From Nereocystis luetkeana (Eukaryota > Sar > Phaeophyceae > Laminariales > Laminariaceae), in the NCBI GenBank assembly GCA_031213475.1, contig JARUPZ010000037.1, positions 2,482,222-2,546,221 on the forward strand: DNA of 64,000 bases, given 5' to 3'. The translations under genes and the position numbers were made by a program. This document shows positions 39,301-48,700 of the stretch, in pieces. Each line of letters opens with the position of its first letter. The stretch's first letter is position 1. The notes beneath the pieces are model-generated. The model ran no database searches. It was given only the letters and a program-made list of their open reading frames with translations, and was not told the origin of the DNA.

Positions 39301-40772
39301 ATATACCGAGAGTCCTGCTCGCACTTGTGCTTGCCGGAACCCGAGGCCGCGGTGCAAAGGCGCTCGTCTTCCGAGTCCACCGGCCACCAGCACTCCCGCG
39401 GGGTGGACCAGGGGCTGCTACTCTGCGTCCACGAAGGCTCGTCGTCTACCACGTCGAAATTGCTCTCCTCGAGACAGCGGTACGCCGTGTAATTCATCCC
39501 GATCTGGGGGGGGGGGTACGTTTTTGGCGTTGCATTTAGTCTCAGCCATGGGGCAAGATTATACTGCACAAAACAGCGTTGTATTCACGAGTAAGAAGTT
39601 GTCCGGCTTATCGTGTCTCTTGTCAGCATGTCAGCAGCGCTGTGATGGCTGATTTGTGAGTGGTTGACTTGAGCAACCCTTCTGACGACGAAAGGTGGCC
39701 TGGTCTCCATGATAACCACTTATTAATAGTCGTACCTGGTATTAAACATTGCGCATATAGCGCATGCTGGACAAAACATCCACATACATTCAGTATTATT
39801 CAGTGACCCCCCCAAACTCACATTATTCAACGACCCTGGCCCAGCTCCATCATAGTGCCATCTACTTCGTGCACAAGCTGTACTGTAGCACACCTTTGCA
39901 AACTAGTTAAGACACCTATACTCTCGCCTACAGGCAAACGTCGACGAGGTCGGCTGATGGTGAAGAGATAGAGTTGCTGCCGCCCTCAAAACGCGTGCTC
40001 TGTCTTACTCGTACGTGTATACTGCTGTGAGCCTCACCTCGAAACTGTTGTTCACTGGGTACGGCGTAAGCCGACAGCGGGAGTGCTGCTTCCCTGCGAA
40101 GATCTGTATGCCGAATATCCCGAACACCGTGAAGATGAACTGCAGGAGGATAACCACGCTCACCAGCTGCGGCACGGACCTCAGCATGCTCACCACCAAC
40201 TTCTGCAGCCCGGGCAGGGCAGATATGCTCTTCAACGGCCGCAGCACTCGAAACACTCGAATCGCGGTCATCTTAGGCATCCCTGGTATGCTCGTCATGA
40301 GCGCGGTGATCACGACCATGAAATCCAGTATGTTCCACGAATCTCGCAGGTAGGACCCACGGCCGAGGTAGAAGCCCTGTGCGATCACCTTAAGTACGAA
40401 CTCAAGCGTGAAAAAGGCGGTGAATATCGCCTCCGACTCGAACAAGAGCGAGTTGCGCCAGGAGCCCTCGTCGATGGGCTCGCCCACGTCTGGCGAGGTA
40501 GGGTCGTCGTCTATTACGGACCAATCCGTCAACGCCAGCACGAAGGAGTTGAGGATGATAAGGAAGAGGATGAAGCGGTCGAACCAGGGGTGTGCGATGG
40601 TCTTGACGCAGGCCACGCGGATCGGGTTGAGTTCGTCGAAGACGTAGAGCGACGTCTTCGCGTATTTGAACGTCTTCCCGCAAGCTTTAAACACTGCCTC
40701 CTTGCTGTGGTCGTAGCCCGGGGCTTCGTTGCCCTTTTCGAATGTTCCATGGTGCTGCGTGGGGTATATCAT
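11893..40772 (-). CDS. Four-domain voltage-gated Ca2+ channel alpha-1 subunit (Cav-like), 18 exons
   Basis: Exons in coding order: 40772-40038, 39503-39069, 38501-38367, 36138-35962, 31920-31780, 31024-30831, 29655-29406, 28785-27794, 26400-25989, 24926-24657, 24213-23966, 21930-21870, 19968-19666, 18535-18291, 17519-17345, 15382-15245, 13272-13180, 12108-11893. They total 5220 nt, every join keeps frame, and the product is 1739 aa. Four repeats of six membrane segments are visible. The four pore glutamates are E382 (TMEGW), E694 (SGENW), E1191 (TTEAW) and E1481 (TGENW), the EEEE filter of Ca2+ channels. Each repeat has an S4 with Arg/Lys every third residue. The C-terminus has a pre-IQ region and IQKAYRRF, so calmodulin binding is expected. 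It should sit in the plasma or flagellar membrane and pass Ca2+ on depolarisation. The ATG at 40772 has an in-frame TAG two codons upstream; a further 5' exon is not excluded. Five introns use GC donors. Confidence 0.93.
12150..12350 (-). repeat. Dispersed repeat family B, nearly full-length copy in channel intron 17
   Basis: On the minus strand it carries the GCGCTTCGCGCTTGGTGCA core, GGTCGGTGAAAAC, and a diverged CGACGTTGTAGGGATGCGAG. A GGGGGGCGGGG run lies on each side (about 12139-12153 and 12364-12378). Confidence 0.75.
12500..12640 (+). repeat. Tandem AGGCATGCCT-type repeats
   Basis: Units of about 20-40 bp recur, carrying ACCCAATAAGACATGCCTTGTTACC and close variants (CCAATAAGGCAT, ACATGCATTATTAAC). 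Related AGGCATGCCT palindromes appear at about 15037-15065, 20842, 20893 and 20988. Confidence 0.55.
13718..13972 (+). repeat. Tandem duplication of about 127 bp starting at a C run
   Basis: The two units both start with CCCCCTGCACAATGTGGG (about 13727 and 13853) and end with GGT.GTGCTAC (13846 and 13972). They differ at many positions, so the duplication is old. It lies in the channel intron 13273-15244. Confidence 0.7.
14470..14630 (+). repeat. Minisatellite, ~20 bp units with GAGCACGACACCGCAAA
   Basis: Imperfect units of CACGACAC.GCAAAGAG recur seven or eight times. The sequence lies in a channel intron and has no coding meaning. Confidence 0.6.
15420..15935 (+). repeat. Minisatellite of about 28-35 bp units (ACCGACGGACAAGGGTAAGACA)
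   Basis: About 15 imperfect units with the core CCGACGGACAAGGGTAA fill the sequence, in channel intron 15383-17344. Units vary in length and sequence with no conserved spacer structure, so it is not a CRISPR array. Confidence 0.8.
16590..16641 (+). repeat. Dispersed repeat family B, short 3' fragment ending in poly(C)
   Basis: It carries ATGGTCATACGACTACGGCC followed by ATGCATGATAATGAGTACA and a run of C. It lies next to a fragment of a second inverted-repeat element (GGTTCTGGTTACTATGATA at 16559-16577). Confidence 0.65.
16968..17157 (+). repeat. Dispersed repeat family B, full-length plus-strand copy
   Basis: This is the best copy of the family: AGATGCAGCTCACCCTTACT, then the CGCACGGCGCTTTGCGCTTGG core, GGTGAAAACC, CCCGGCATTGTAGGGATGCG and ACGACTACGGCCATGCATAA, ending in a C-rich stretch. 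No RNA polymerase III box or tRNA fold could be assigned with confidence. Confidence 0.75.
17345..24213 (-). CDS. Channel exons 11-15: III-IV linker and domain IV (S1-S6)
   Basis: Exon 11 (24213-23966) encodes the III-IV linker (LVTEEQQSWIKTQ) and S1. Exon 12 (21930-21870) is only 61 nt and encodes S2 (TFSLIFTLEAIVK). Exon 13 (19968-19666) has S3, S4 (IIRTFRIGRVLRLVRG) and S5. Exon 14 (18535-18291) has the pore (RFSTGENWNGFMYD) and a Cys-containing loop. Exon 15 (17519-17345) has S6 (TYVFMNLFIGVILDGF) and an EF-hand-like start of the tail (ITQEDFARFAHHWAEYDP). It ends CAG followed by GCGAGT. Confidence 0.9.
17928..18170 (+). repeat. ACC/AACACC microsatellite in channel intron 14
   Basis: About 240 bp of CAACACCAACACCAACATC-type repeats between exons 15 and 14. 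Large open frames on both strands (Thr/Asn-, Pro/Thr- or Val/Gly-rich) follow from the repeat. Confidence 0.9.
18674..18783. mobile_element. MITE family A, copy 2 (channel intron 13)
   Basis: The ends read TATTACGGGGGGCCATAG and GGTCCCCCGTAATA. The interior has ATAGGACCAAATAAT and GTGGGTCCTATTTA. Both ends include a flanking TA. Confidence 0.8.
19020..19310 (+). repeat. GA-rich tract followed by CAG/GCA triplets
   Basis: GAGAGAGGGAGAG-type sequence runs through about 19025-19120. A GCAGCGGCAGCAGCAACA triplet tract follows at about 19198-19310. Both lie in channel intron 18536-19665. Confidence 0.8.
20125..20340 (-). repeat. Dispersed repeat family B, full-length minus-strand copy with poly(G)
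   Basis: The complement carries the GCGCTTCGCGCTTGATGCA core and CATTGTAGGGATGCAAGG. A run of about 22 G stands at 20319-20340. It is in channel intron 19969-21869. Confidence 0.75.
21384..21501. mobile_element. Possible MITE family D with imperfect ends (AATCAGAACC)
   Basis: The left end (ATTATGGGCGAACAT...AATCAGAACC) and right end (GGTTCTGATTTCTATGGTAG) are imperfect inverted repeats of about 33 bp around a short interior containing GGTTTTTGGGGTCGATCG. A right-half fragment of the same element (GGTTTTTGGGTTCATCGAGG) is at about 16541-16580. Channel intron 19969-21869. Confidence 0.5.
24657..26400 (-). CDS. Channel exons 9-10: domain III S5, pore and S6
   Basis: Exon 9 (26400-25989) completes S4 (MINRAPGLKIVLNAL), encodes S5 (CFMFFIIFAILGVNYF) and a long extracellular loop. 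Exon 10 (24926-24657) has the pore helix with ISTTEAW and S6 (GSYLVMNLFVGVIIDNF). It ends AAG followed by GCAAAC. Joining there in phase 0 to ATGAAG of exon 11 gives DNFNK/MKSKAEG, the usual start of the III-IV linker. Confidence 0.9.
26455..26580 (-). repeat. Dispersed repeat family B, partial diverged copy
   Basis: The complement carries diverged versions of CCGGCATTGTAGGGATG and ACGACTACGGCCATG. It is flanked on the left by a G-rich run. Channel intron 26401-27793. Confidence 0.65.
27055..27320. repeat. GATC-rich palindromic repeat region, locus 1
   Basis: Many short palindromic pieces such as AGATCATCTACAGATCATCT, GATCTACTGTAGACC and AGATCTGATC occur. Similar sequence appears near 36620-36870 and 59800-60260, and a short piece at 2122-2135. 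Channel intron 26401-27793. Confidence 0.5.
27794..28785 (-). CDS. Channel exon 8: domain II pore and S6, II-III linker, domain III S1-S4
   Basis: This is the largest exon (330 codons). It starts at the pore (ILSGENWNTVMYD), continues through S6 (MGMMIVMNLFLAILLSNF), a linker of about 150 residues rich in Pro, Ser, Gly and Asn with a Gly run, then S1-S3 of domain III and the S4 sensor (LRSLRTLRALRPLR). It ends in phase 2; the Arg codon is completed by exon 9. Confidence 0.92.
28785..31920 (-). CDS. Channel exons 5-7: domain II S1-S5 (two GC-AG introns)
   Basis: Exon 5 (31920-31780) encodes S1 (LLIVLNTVVLAM) and S2, and ends AAG followed by GCGAGT. Exon 6 (31024-30831) encodes S3 and S4 (SALRSFRLFRVFKLAR). 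Exon 7 (29655-29406) encodes S5 and the start of the pore helix, and ends GAG followed by GCGAGT. The pore itself (SGENW) opens exon 8 at 28785. The phase-0 joins at both GC donors give continuous family sequence (LEMALK/LAALG and TTIFE/ILSGE). Confidence 0.9.
29255..29355 (+). repeat. CCCCTCC pyrimidine tract
   Basis: CCCCTCCCCT-type repeats lie just after the end of channel exon 7 (which ends at 29406 on the minus strand). On the transcribed strand this is a purine-rich intron start. Confidence 0.8.
29690..30075 (+). repeat. GGGTTG minisatellite in channel intron 6
   Basis: About 385 bp of GGTTGGGGTTGG-type hexamers with GAAGTCGGAGATGAAGTTGG inserts. Adjacent to exon 7 on its 5' side. Strands are strongly asymmetric in G and C. 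Open frames here are repeat-driven. Confidence 0.9.
33900..34075 (+). repeat. Second ACCCG/GGGTC element
   Basis: It begins TTTTCAGGGCTGTTCATGGG, the same boundary motif as at 11935-11910 on the minus strand, then inverted GGGTCGGGT and ACCCGACCCG units. Channel intron 31921-35961. Confidence 0.65.
35003..35112. mobile_element. MITE family A, copy 3 (channel intron 4)
   Basis: The ends read TATTACGGGGGACCATAGTA and TTACTATGGTCCTCTGTACTA. The right end has diverged at the terminal bases. The interior carries AATAGGACCAAATATTG and CGTAGGTCCTAC. Confidence 0.8.
35962..36138 (-). CDS. Channel exon 4: domain I-II cytoplasmic linker
   Basis: The exon of 59 codons reads from EAEERHRQALWADEG to LVDHNKFQ. 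It joins in phase 0 after the KGKEDDK end of exon 3 and before NSITLLIVLNT of domain II S1. It is strongly charged, with an acidic run (EEDEQDEG). The intron on its 5' side spans 36139-38366 and the one on its 3' side spans 31921-35961 (about 4 kb, the longest in this gene). Confidence 0.85.
36615..36875. repeat. GATC-rich palindromic repeat region, locus 2
   Basis: TGTATGATCTGTATGATC repeats, TAGATGATCTAGAG and GATGATCTACAGCAG occur within channel intron 36139-38366. Compare 27055-27320 and 59800-60260. Confidence 0.5.
37475..37635 (+). repeat. Dispersed repeat family B, plus-strand copy bounded by C runs
   Basis: A run of 12 C precedes ACGAGGCACCTCACGG, then CTTCGCGCTTGGTGCAA, CCTGGTCGGTGAAAACCC and GGTCATACGACCACGGCCAT, ending in a C-rich stretch. 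Channel intron 36139-38366. Confidence 0.75.
37866..37987 (+). repeat. Minisatellite, about five 25 bp units (TCAGGCTATCACCCGGGTGGT)
   Basis: Units AGTCAGGCTATCACCCGG and variants with GCTCGGG, CACCTGGG and TTACCCGGG recur. The CACCCGGGTG part is palindromic. Channel intron 36139-38366. Confidence 0.8.
38367..40772 (-). CDS. Channel exons 1-3: N-terminus and domain I (S1-S6)
   Basis: Exon 1 (40772-40038) gives a short cytoplasmic N-terminus, then S1 (WFDRFILFLIILNSFVLAL), S2 (FTAFFTLEFVLKVIA), S3, S4 (RVFRVLRPLK) and S5. Exon 2 (39503-39069) encodes an unusually long Cys-rich extracellular turret of about 115 residues and the pore helix with TMEGW. Exon 3 (38501-38367) encodes S6 (GSFFTLNLLLAVLEGNF). 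Exon 2 is preceded by a run of C directly before CAG, serving as the polypyrimidine tract. Introns 39504-40037 and 38502-39068 are GT-AG; the second holds MITE copy 4. Confidence 0.93.
38814..38938. mobile_element. MITE family A, copy 4 (channel intron 2)
   Basis: The ends read TATTACGGGGGACCATAT and ACTATGGTCCCCCGTAATA. Two TACCAGGTA motifs sit inside this copy (about 38872 and 38909), absent from the other copies. Confidence 0.8.
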
Positions 40773-42799
40773 CGGCTATTCCAGTGATCGGGCCCTTCAG
40801 CGCCGGTACTGCGCCTCGTACGAGGTAGATGAGCCACCGCACGTATCACTTCAGGGCTCTCTCTCTCTCCGGGTCAGCACGGTCCGGTGCATGACCGCTT
40901 CGCTTCCTTACCCGTGTGCACAGATCGTCGAAGAACCACACCGTCCGACGACGATATGGTAGTAGCAGCAGCAGCAGTAGCAGCAGAAGCAGGTAGCACC
41001 AGCAGTACGATTTCGACACAGCAATAAATACAGGACAGTAGTAGGCTCCCGCTTCCACCCGACGCAGCCTGTGAGTGTCAGAGGTGCACCTGGCCCGGCA
41101 TACGCTGCTCAGCCCGGCGGACTGATAGTCTGGCTCCGGGCCAACCCGCAGGACGCTCTACCACCACCTGGCTGACACCGCCTTACGCGACCCAACGTCT
41201 TTTGACCTCGCTCCTCGAGAGGAAAGCAAATGACGGTTTCGAAATTACGTTAATTTTCCTTTGGTTTATTTTCCGTCGGTATGACCGCCGCCGGTCGGTT
41301 TTAGAGTTTTTTAGGACAGGATTCGCGCACAGGAAGGATTACAGGATACAACACTGCAGAGCAGGATGAGTACCTGGTACAACTGCACAATGCCCTACCT
41401 GCTACGTATTTACGAGAAGAAAAACTCTGCAAAATATGATGTGTGTCTACCTGTCTGCACCAGCGTCCTATGAACGCCGTCTGCCCGAGGCGCGGCGAGA
41501 AAATACGTACAGCTGGTATGTATGTGCCCATGGCTTGAAATTTGCTTTCATCATGCCTTTCGTGTCTGTTGTGGACTGCAGTACTCGTCGTATTGGAAGG
41601 GCCACGGAAGGAGATAATAAGACGATCCTCATGTCTCCAGCATGGACAAACAACTTTAAAACGCTGATGTCTTCTATCGGTCCGGCCCTCGAGCAGCGTT
41701 CACCTCTTTCTGCCCAGCTTTCAATTTGTTGGGGAAGTGGAGCGCACACAACACGTATTCGTTTATTGCGATTACTATCCCAGTTTTGTCGCTGCGAGGC
41801 AGTAGTTCGTAACTAATCGGGTTTCGCCATTCCAAATCCTGGCGGTATCTACTACAATACGCGTACGAGCGTAAGCATGAATGCACGAGGTAGACGAGCG
41901 AAGCATGCATCGTGAATACAAGGCCCGTCAAGCCAAAACAATCGTAGCTGCAATCCGTTTCCAAGTTCAAACTGGTGTAGTTGCTGAAAACACCGTATGC
42001 GTACCCCGAAGAACACAACAATGATCGCAGATTATGTAATGATCGCAGATTGTGGAGCAATGTGATACTGGCAGCCTACGTACGAGGTGGATGTTCCGTG
42101 CTGTACTTCGCGCAGCCCTGTGCACTGGAAGAAAAAAAACACTACTGCTGTGCGTGTAATTCGAGTGCCTGTACAATACCTGGTACCAGGTACGCGATTA
42201 TTCATATATTGGAAAGGGTTTTCCAGCAGGGCGAGCGTCCCCACTTGCTGCATGCTGCAGTCCTCTTGACGTACGCGACAACACCCACTGATATTGACAG
42301 CAGTTGGTTGAACCCACACTTTTTCGTAAAACTTGATACAGCATCGGGCTGAAAAACGCATGTATGTGAACGGCTGCATCAAATGTTCGCATATGCGAGA
42401 AGGCGCACCAGCATATAAAGTGTGTTCATGCTGTTCATGCTGCAGACCAAATACTAGTATATGTGTACCTAAAGTACGCACATCACACAACAGCGCAGCT
42501 AATGCCTACGACAGAAGCGGATAAAACAGGAACAGCGCACAACTCAGACATATGACAGCAGCATCAGTATTTCCACCGGTTGACCCCATTCATATTTCCG
42601 TTCATATAAAACATAGAAATCTAAGCTTCGTTGCGCGCGACGTGGTGGTCTTCAACCCACCAGGTACCAGATACCGGTATCATACAACGACACGATCATC
42701 CACCCCCACGCAGCACATGACAACAACCGCAACGCACACCACGAGTATACATATACATGTTTAGCCGCGGGCGGCGTTTGCATCCAAACGGCGCCCCCA
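40773..42799. other. Intergenic region between the channel and NAD+ synthetase genes
   Basis: About 2 kb between two minus-strand genes: the synthetase 3' end and the channel 5' end. It holds an AGC triplet tract (about 40963-40995), several TACCTGGTA/TACCAGGTA motifs (41372, 42177-42191, 42661) and TACAGCAGTA-type motifs. No coding sequence recognised. The channel promoter should be here (inference); no core element is identifiable. Confidence 0.6.
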
Positions 42800-45700
42800 T
42801 CATGAAGACTTCTTAGCGTCTTTCGCCTGGCCCCCATCAATCCGACCGGGCGGCAAACCCTTCAGCATCGAATCAATAACCGCATACTGGCGCGGCCAGC
42901 GCGTGGGGTACAAAAACGGTCTCAGGTCGAAACGGTTGTCGTCCGGCGAGTACTCCTCGGCGTGGTACGACGGCGTCAGCGTGGTCATCTTGTGCCGGTT
43001 CACGGAGTAGAAAAAGAAGAACCGTTTCACTTTCGCGGCGATCTCCGCAGGAGATAGGTGCCTCCAGGCCGACAGCAGGTTCTGGAACATCGACACCGGG
43101 CCGCATCGAGCCACCTTCCTCAACCGCCCGAAGTGTGAGAGCTCCTCGTACGTCATCCCCATGTCCTCCTCGTCTACCTGGCTGTGCTCATCCGCCTCGT
43201 CCGCCCCCTCCGCGAGAGGCCGCAGCTCGGCGGTCGGCGGCGCGGCCGCGATCTCGGCCAGAGCAGGGTAGCCCCGTTCCCGGGCGGCCCACGCCAGGAG
43301 CCTCTTGAGGTCCACCTTCGAGATGCCGCCGATAGGGTTAAGGTCGGCGCTGCTGCAGTCATACTTGGTCATGTACCCCCTCAGTGCTTCGTCCACGTTA
43401 GCGCTGCCAAGCACCAGTAGGAACCCATGGCGCCCCCGAACCCAAGGAAGCAGCTGCGCGAGAAGGTAGGCCATGACCATGCGGAGGCGCGCCTGTATGT
43501 TCTGCAGCGCCAGGTCCTCGGCAGACGTCCCCCCCCTCGAGAGGAACTGCGGGGTCTTCCCGGTAAGAGCGCGAAAAACTCCGACCACCGCAGAAACCGC
43601 GGTGTCGATGGTGATGGTGCTGTGGTACGCACCGATCTGATCCGCAAGGGCCGCCGCGCGCCCCCGCGTGGCGCTCGAACTGTTCTCCGTCCCCATGAAG
43701 CACGTGTGCAAAACGCAGCTGGCGAGCTCTCGAGGGTCCGTAGGCACCTCCTGCTCCTCATTAAGCCCCATTAGTCGCCGTACCTCCTTGGTCACAGTCC
43801 CCGCCCCCGCTTTCGCGCCTTCCTGCCCGGTTGCTACTGAAGCAACAAGCTCCGCCTTTTCTGCGGCTGCTGCGTCGACGGCCAGCCCGCACATGACCCC
43901 CACGATGGCTGCGACGCTGGACGAGTCCGCCCCGCCCGACAGGGGGAGAAAAAATCCCGCGCTGCCAGACCTTCGCAAGTAGTCCCAGAGCCAGCAGGCG
44001 GGCCCAAGGGCGCACTCTTCCTCCGGGCTGTGCATTCGTAACGCTTGCGGCAGGGTTGGGGGGTGGGTGATGTAGTTGGCGCCGGGAGTCCCGAGGTAGA
44101 ACTGGGGCGCCTCCACGGTGGGCAGTCGCCGCGCGCCCGAGGCCTGCTCCATGCGAGAGCTAACAGACGCGCGGTAAGACCTCACGTCCTCTAGGTTCAC
44201 GGTTGCCGTGATTACTTCGACATCCTCGAGCGAGAATTGGGCCGCCTGTGCCACGACGTTGCCGTTGACGACGATGAGAGCGCAGCCGTCGTAGTAGAGC
44301 CGGCCCCCGTCACAGCCTCGCTGGTTGGAGTAGACGTACACGCCGCCGCACTTTGCCGTCGCCGATATCATGTAGCTCAGGCGGGTGTCGAGCTTACGAA
44401 GCTGGTGGTGGGAGCCCGACCCGTTCCCAATAATCTCTACCCCCGCCAATGTCTGGCCTATGTGCGGGCTGTCTGGCGTCCAAATCTCCTCGCAGGTCTC
44501 GCCCGCGATCAGGGCGTCGAGCGCCGAGATAGCCGCCTGGCCGAAAGGCACCTTGTCTTGCCCCGTCACCTCCGCGAGCCCCCTGCACAGGGTGTGGTCT
44601 TCCGTTTCGTTCCTGCGCTTCCACGTGGTGAACCAGCGAGTTTCTCGGTAGTTGCCGTCGTCGGCCAGGTGCAGCTTGGGGCGGATGGCGAGGATCTTGC
44701 GGTTCAGACAGAACACGCGGCAGTTGTACCGGACCCCGAGGTGCTGAACGGGCATGCCTATGTCGCAGAGGATGTCATCCGTCGCGTCACACTGAGAGCA
44801 GGAAGAGACGAGACGGTGTGACGGGGAACGCGAGGAAGTGAAACGCGTCAGACTTTACTTCAGTGTCATCGTACATATGACTGATCTTCGCAGGTCGTTC
44901 TGAAGATTGACAGATGGACATGCTTACTGCAGGATCTCTAACCTTCAACAGCTCCAGATAAAAACATAATAATATATATGCTTCTATCCCTCACTACTGC
45001 TACAGTGCGGACGACGTGTTCCGCGTGGGATCATCCTATCGCACGGCGAGGACTAGATATCAAAAACATACATGGATCTACTCAAGTACTGACAGCGGAG
45101 TGTGTCCGAAAACTAGGTACACATATATGAAAAAACAAAAAGAGGCAGTGCAGTACACAGAGTCCCTTTTCACAACTGGTTCGGAAGGATCTGCGAGGGT
45201 CCAGGTTGTCCACTCTTACGGACTAGGATTCACTTGCTGGGGGGACGGAGGCACGGGCGTATACCCAACCTAGACCCTAACCCCGACCCCAACCCGGAGT
45301 CAAAACGGGCAAAAACGGGCGAGAATCACGGCTGGGTAATTTCCACAACACGGTATATCGGGGGTGTTCAGCGCTACTTGCCGGTACAGGGTAAGCGCGC
45401 CACGGGATGCGCCGTATATCGGCTGATTTGGTCACGCAATAAGGTACGCCGGCTCTTAACTACCAGGTATTCAGGTAGATTTTCACCGTACTGTGACCTA
45501 GGGTTCACCGTTTTATGTCGTACAGAACGCAGACCTATACAATAGCTAGACGAAACAACATTATATGTCCTACTGGGCAACAACATACATATAACCAACA
45601 GAGCGCCGTCAGAGATCAAACGTCGTAACACACCATTTTTTCTAATTTCCGGAGCATGGCGCACGTTGGGCCCCTACTCGCCCCACCTCGCAGTCATATC

Positions 45701-48700
45701 GACTAACTCCAGGAACGGAACACGGAGTTGGAACACGCGGGCACGCTAACAACGTACCAGGTATACATGTATGCGTGTGCAGCAGTATGCAATCAGTACG
45801 TGTTATGTGAATATATATATATATATATATGCCAATAGTGGTACGCTGAACTATGTCAGAGTGGGGCCGGTATAGCGGACAAAGCAAAATAATACCACAA
45901 AAATAACAGGGCCACCACCCACACCCACGAAAACACCCTCCCATGTATCAGCCGACCCAACCCATCGATACACCCATCATATACTACAGCAGTGCAGCAG
46001 CATATGTACAGCAGTAGATATGTACCAAGCTCGTAGGTAGCAGCACCATGATCGAGAAGAGGAATCACCATGGTCCAAAAAACAGAACTCCAAACCACGG
46101 CCACCGCCCATAGTAGCTTGCCTACTCGCCCACCCACCCACCAATCAACCCATCCACCCACCCACCTACCCACCAACCATGTACTTCAGTACAGCAGTAT
46201 AAGTACAGCAGTAAATGCGTTTGGTTCATATCAAATTGTACTAGGATTTCCACTTTGTTATGATCCTCCGCCATGCCGGCGACGAAGCAAACCGTCATCA
46301 AGAGAACGCCTCTTCACAACGCCGAGTCGGGCATCGGCACCCGTTCTTTCGCCGGGGTCACCGAGGGCCGCTGTGTGTCGAGCGCGGCACGGTCGCGGGG
46401 GGTCCGGTGGCGCGCGGGAGAGCCGGTGCCCCGCGGGAATACTGCAATCGGTATAGTCGTGAAGATCCAAATGCGATATCACTACCACCATCATCACCAC
46501 ATAGCAGCAATACTTATACCCTTACTATTATATGCGACTACGTGTGTACGCTCTCCCTTCATTTACGGACAAAGGAGGGGTCAAGCACAACCCGTCGTGG
46601 CCCTTAGACGATCAGCCGCGCCAAGTCCCCAGATCGTTCTTCTCCTCAGGGTGCCCGCAACAAGCTATACACACCGACGCATCTAGATGGCCCGACTACA
46701 TCGCATGCTCTGATCTTCGACAGCAGGAGGTAGTGCTCTGCCGGTTGTATGTATGCATGTTGTTGCTCCGTGGAACGTAACGGGGTATGTTGCTGTCTTG
46801 TTCGCTTCTAAGATTGGTATGGGACGGTGGTCCCATAGCAGGTAATCTCTTTGTTCAGGTTCGGGTGTGAAGACACACCGAGGCTTGTGTGGCGTTATCA
46901 CACTCTCGGGGGGCAGCAAAACCAGCAGCCTCAGAGTGACCCTGCCGAGCGGACTGAATGGCCTCGAAGAATTACTGGGATAATGAGGCGGTGCGACCTA
47001 CGGAGTAGGACCTGGCGCTGTAGTGGTCTCTTTACAGTACCAGTAGAGTAGTGCCAGCTGCCAGCTATAGTGCCGGTGGAATCGCTGGCCACAGATGGGA
47101 TTAGCCAGTGTGGCAATGTGCTGAGTATTGCCGGTCGCCGCTATAGTGCCGGTATTGTTGCCTGGCCCATACCGGCATTATACTTGTAGAGGACCACTAC
47201 TCGTAATGTATCGACATTAACGGGGTTGGCGCGTTTATGTGCGCCGTAAAGCTGTGCACCCTAGGCCGTACGTAACACGGTGCTACCGACCTGAGTAGTT
47301 AGGAGCCGGTGTACCGTACGGGGTTGCGGCCAGATCACGGTACAGCGGTGCCCTTTTCAATGAGCGCTGCCGATAGAAGGTGCTTTCTGTGAGGGGCTTG
47401 CCCTTTACATGGCGCGTAACATCTACGGTATACCGTTTTATGGCGAACTAATCGCCGAGAATATTCCAGCATATTCCACGAGTTTCGAATTGAGGACACG
47501 ATTCGACCTGCCAGTCGGGAGTGATATTGTATTACCAGTGTTCGGGCCAGTTTTAACCATGGGCGTGTTTTAGTCGAACCTCTTTCGTTTTGAATCGAAT
47601 TCAATTGGATTCGGTTTGGTGGGAAAATACGAGTTTCGGTTCAACCTGTAACCCACGAATGGCTTTATTTTTTTAAAAATAAAATCGGAGTAACGCAGCA
47701 TGTCACACAACGTCCAGCTGAAAAACATCGACGAGAGTAGACGAGAGCGAAGGCATGCGAGTTCGCGTACGCACCGGCGCCAGCCTTTTTGTTTGGCGGC
47801 GCAGGCTAGGCAGCTATAACCGCCATTATTTTGCAGAGAAGCCACCACCCGGGTACAATGTGCTATGGTCTGTAGTCGTGGGCGCGGCTGTTGCCCCGGT
47901 CTTCATTCGTTGAGCTTCACGATTTATCACCTCAGTGGTAGTCTTCGAAAATGTCTAAACAGCGATGAATTGCATCGGGGATGTTGGCCCAGTGGGAACA
48001 TGCCATGCAGGTTATATGCAATCCTCACATTTGTATTCGATTCCAATATTCCAATGGATTCGGTTCGATTTGCCCCAGAAAAGTGTTTTGGGGCTTCTTT
48101 TGCATGCGAGTACGTATCGATCGGACCGACTTTCCCTCGCGCCGGATTACAAATGTATTCTTGGTGATTTATTTTCAGACCAATCAGAAGCAAATTCAAA
48201 TCGTTTCATACAAAAAGAGTCGAAATTAATCGAATACCTGGTAGACGAATAACCTCATAACCTCTCTTCGCGGTAGCGACCATCCCTGCTGTAACTATTA
48301 ATACTTGTATTAATAGGGAACAAACAGAGCAGTAGAGTCCTCCATATGGTAGAAACGTACCAGGTATGTGTATCGGTATAATCTCCATTAAAGCGGGAAA
48401 ACAAAACAGGACCGTGCTTGGCTCTCCTGATCCCATCCGGACCTGATTCCACCCGGATGTAATCCCATTTGGCACCCTGCTCCCACCCACCGGAGGCCGT
48501 GAGTGCGAAGCGCGAACCGTAAACGGTCAGAAATCGTCGAACGGTAAAAAATCGTCGGATGCAAAAAAAAGAAACCAGCGTCGCAACCCGAGAATTGAAC
48601 CCAGCGACGAAATCATGGTGCATGGTGCTGGGCACCATAGACCGCGAAGCTATATCCCCTCTCCGCCCCCCCACCCCCCCCACCCCGCCCACACCACCCA

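Noticed and set aside
44237-44821. Plus-strand open frame of 194 codons opposite NAD+ synthetase
   Set aside because: It is the shadow of the conserved minus-strand synthetase exon; the minus frame carries the catalytic motifs.
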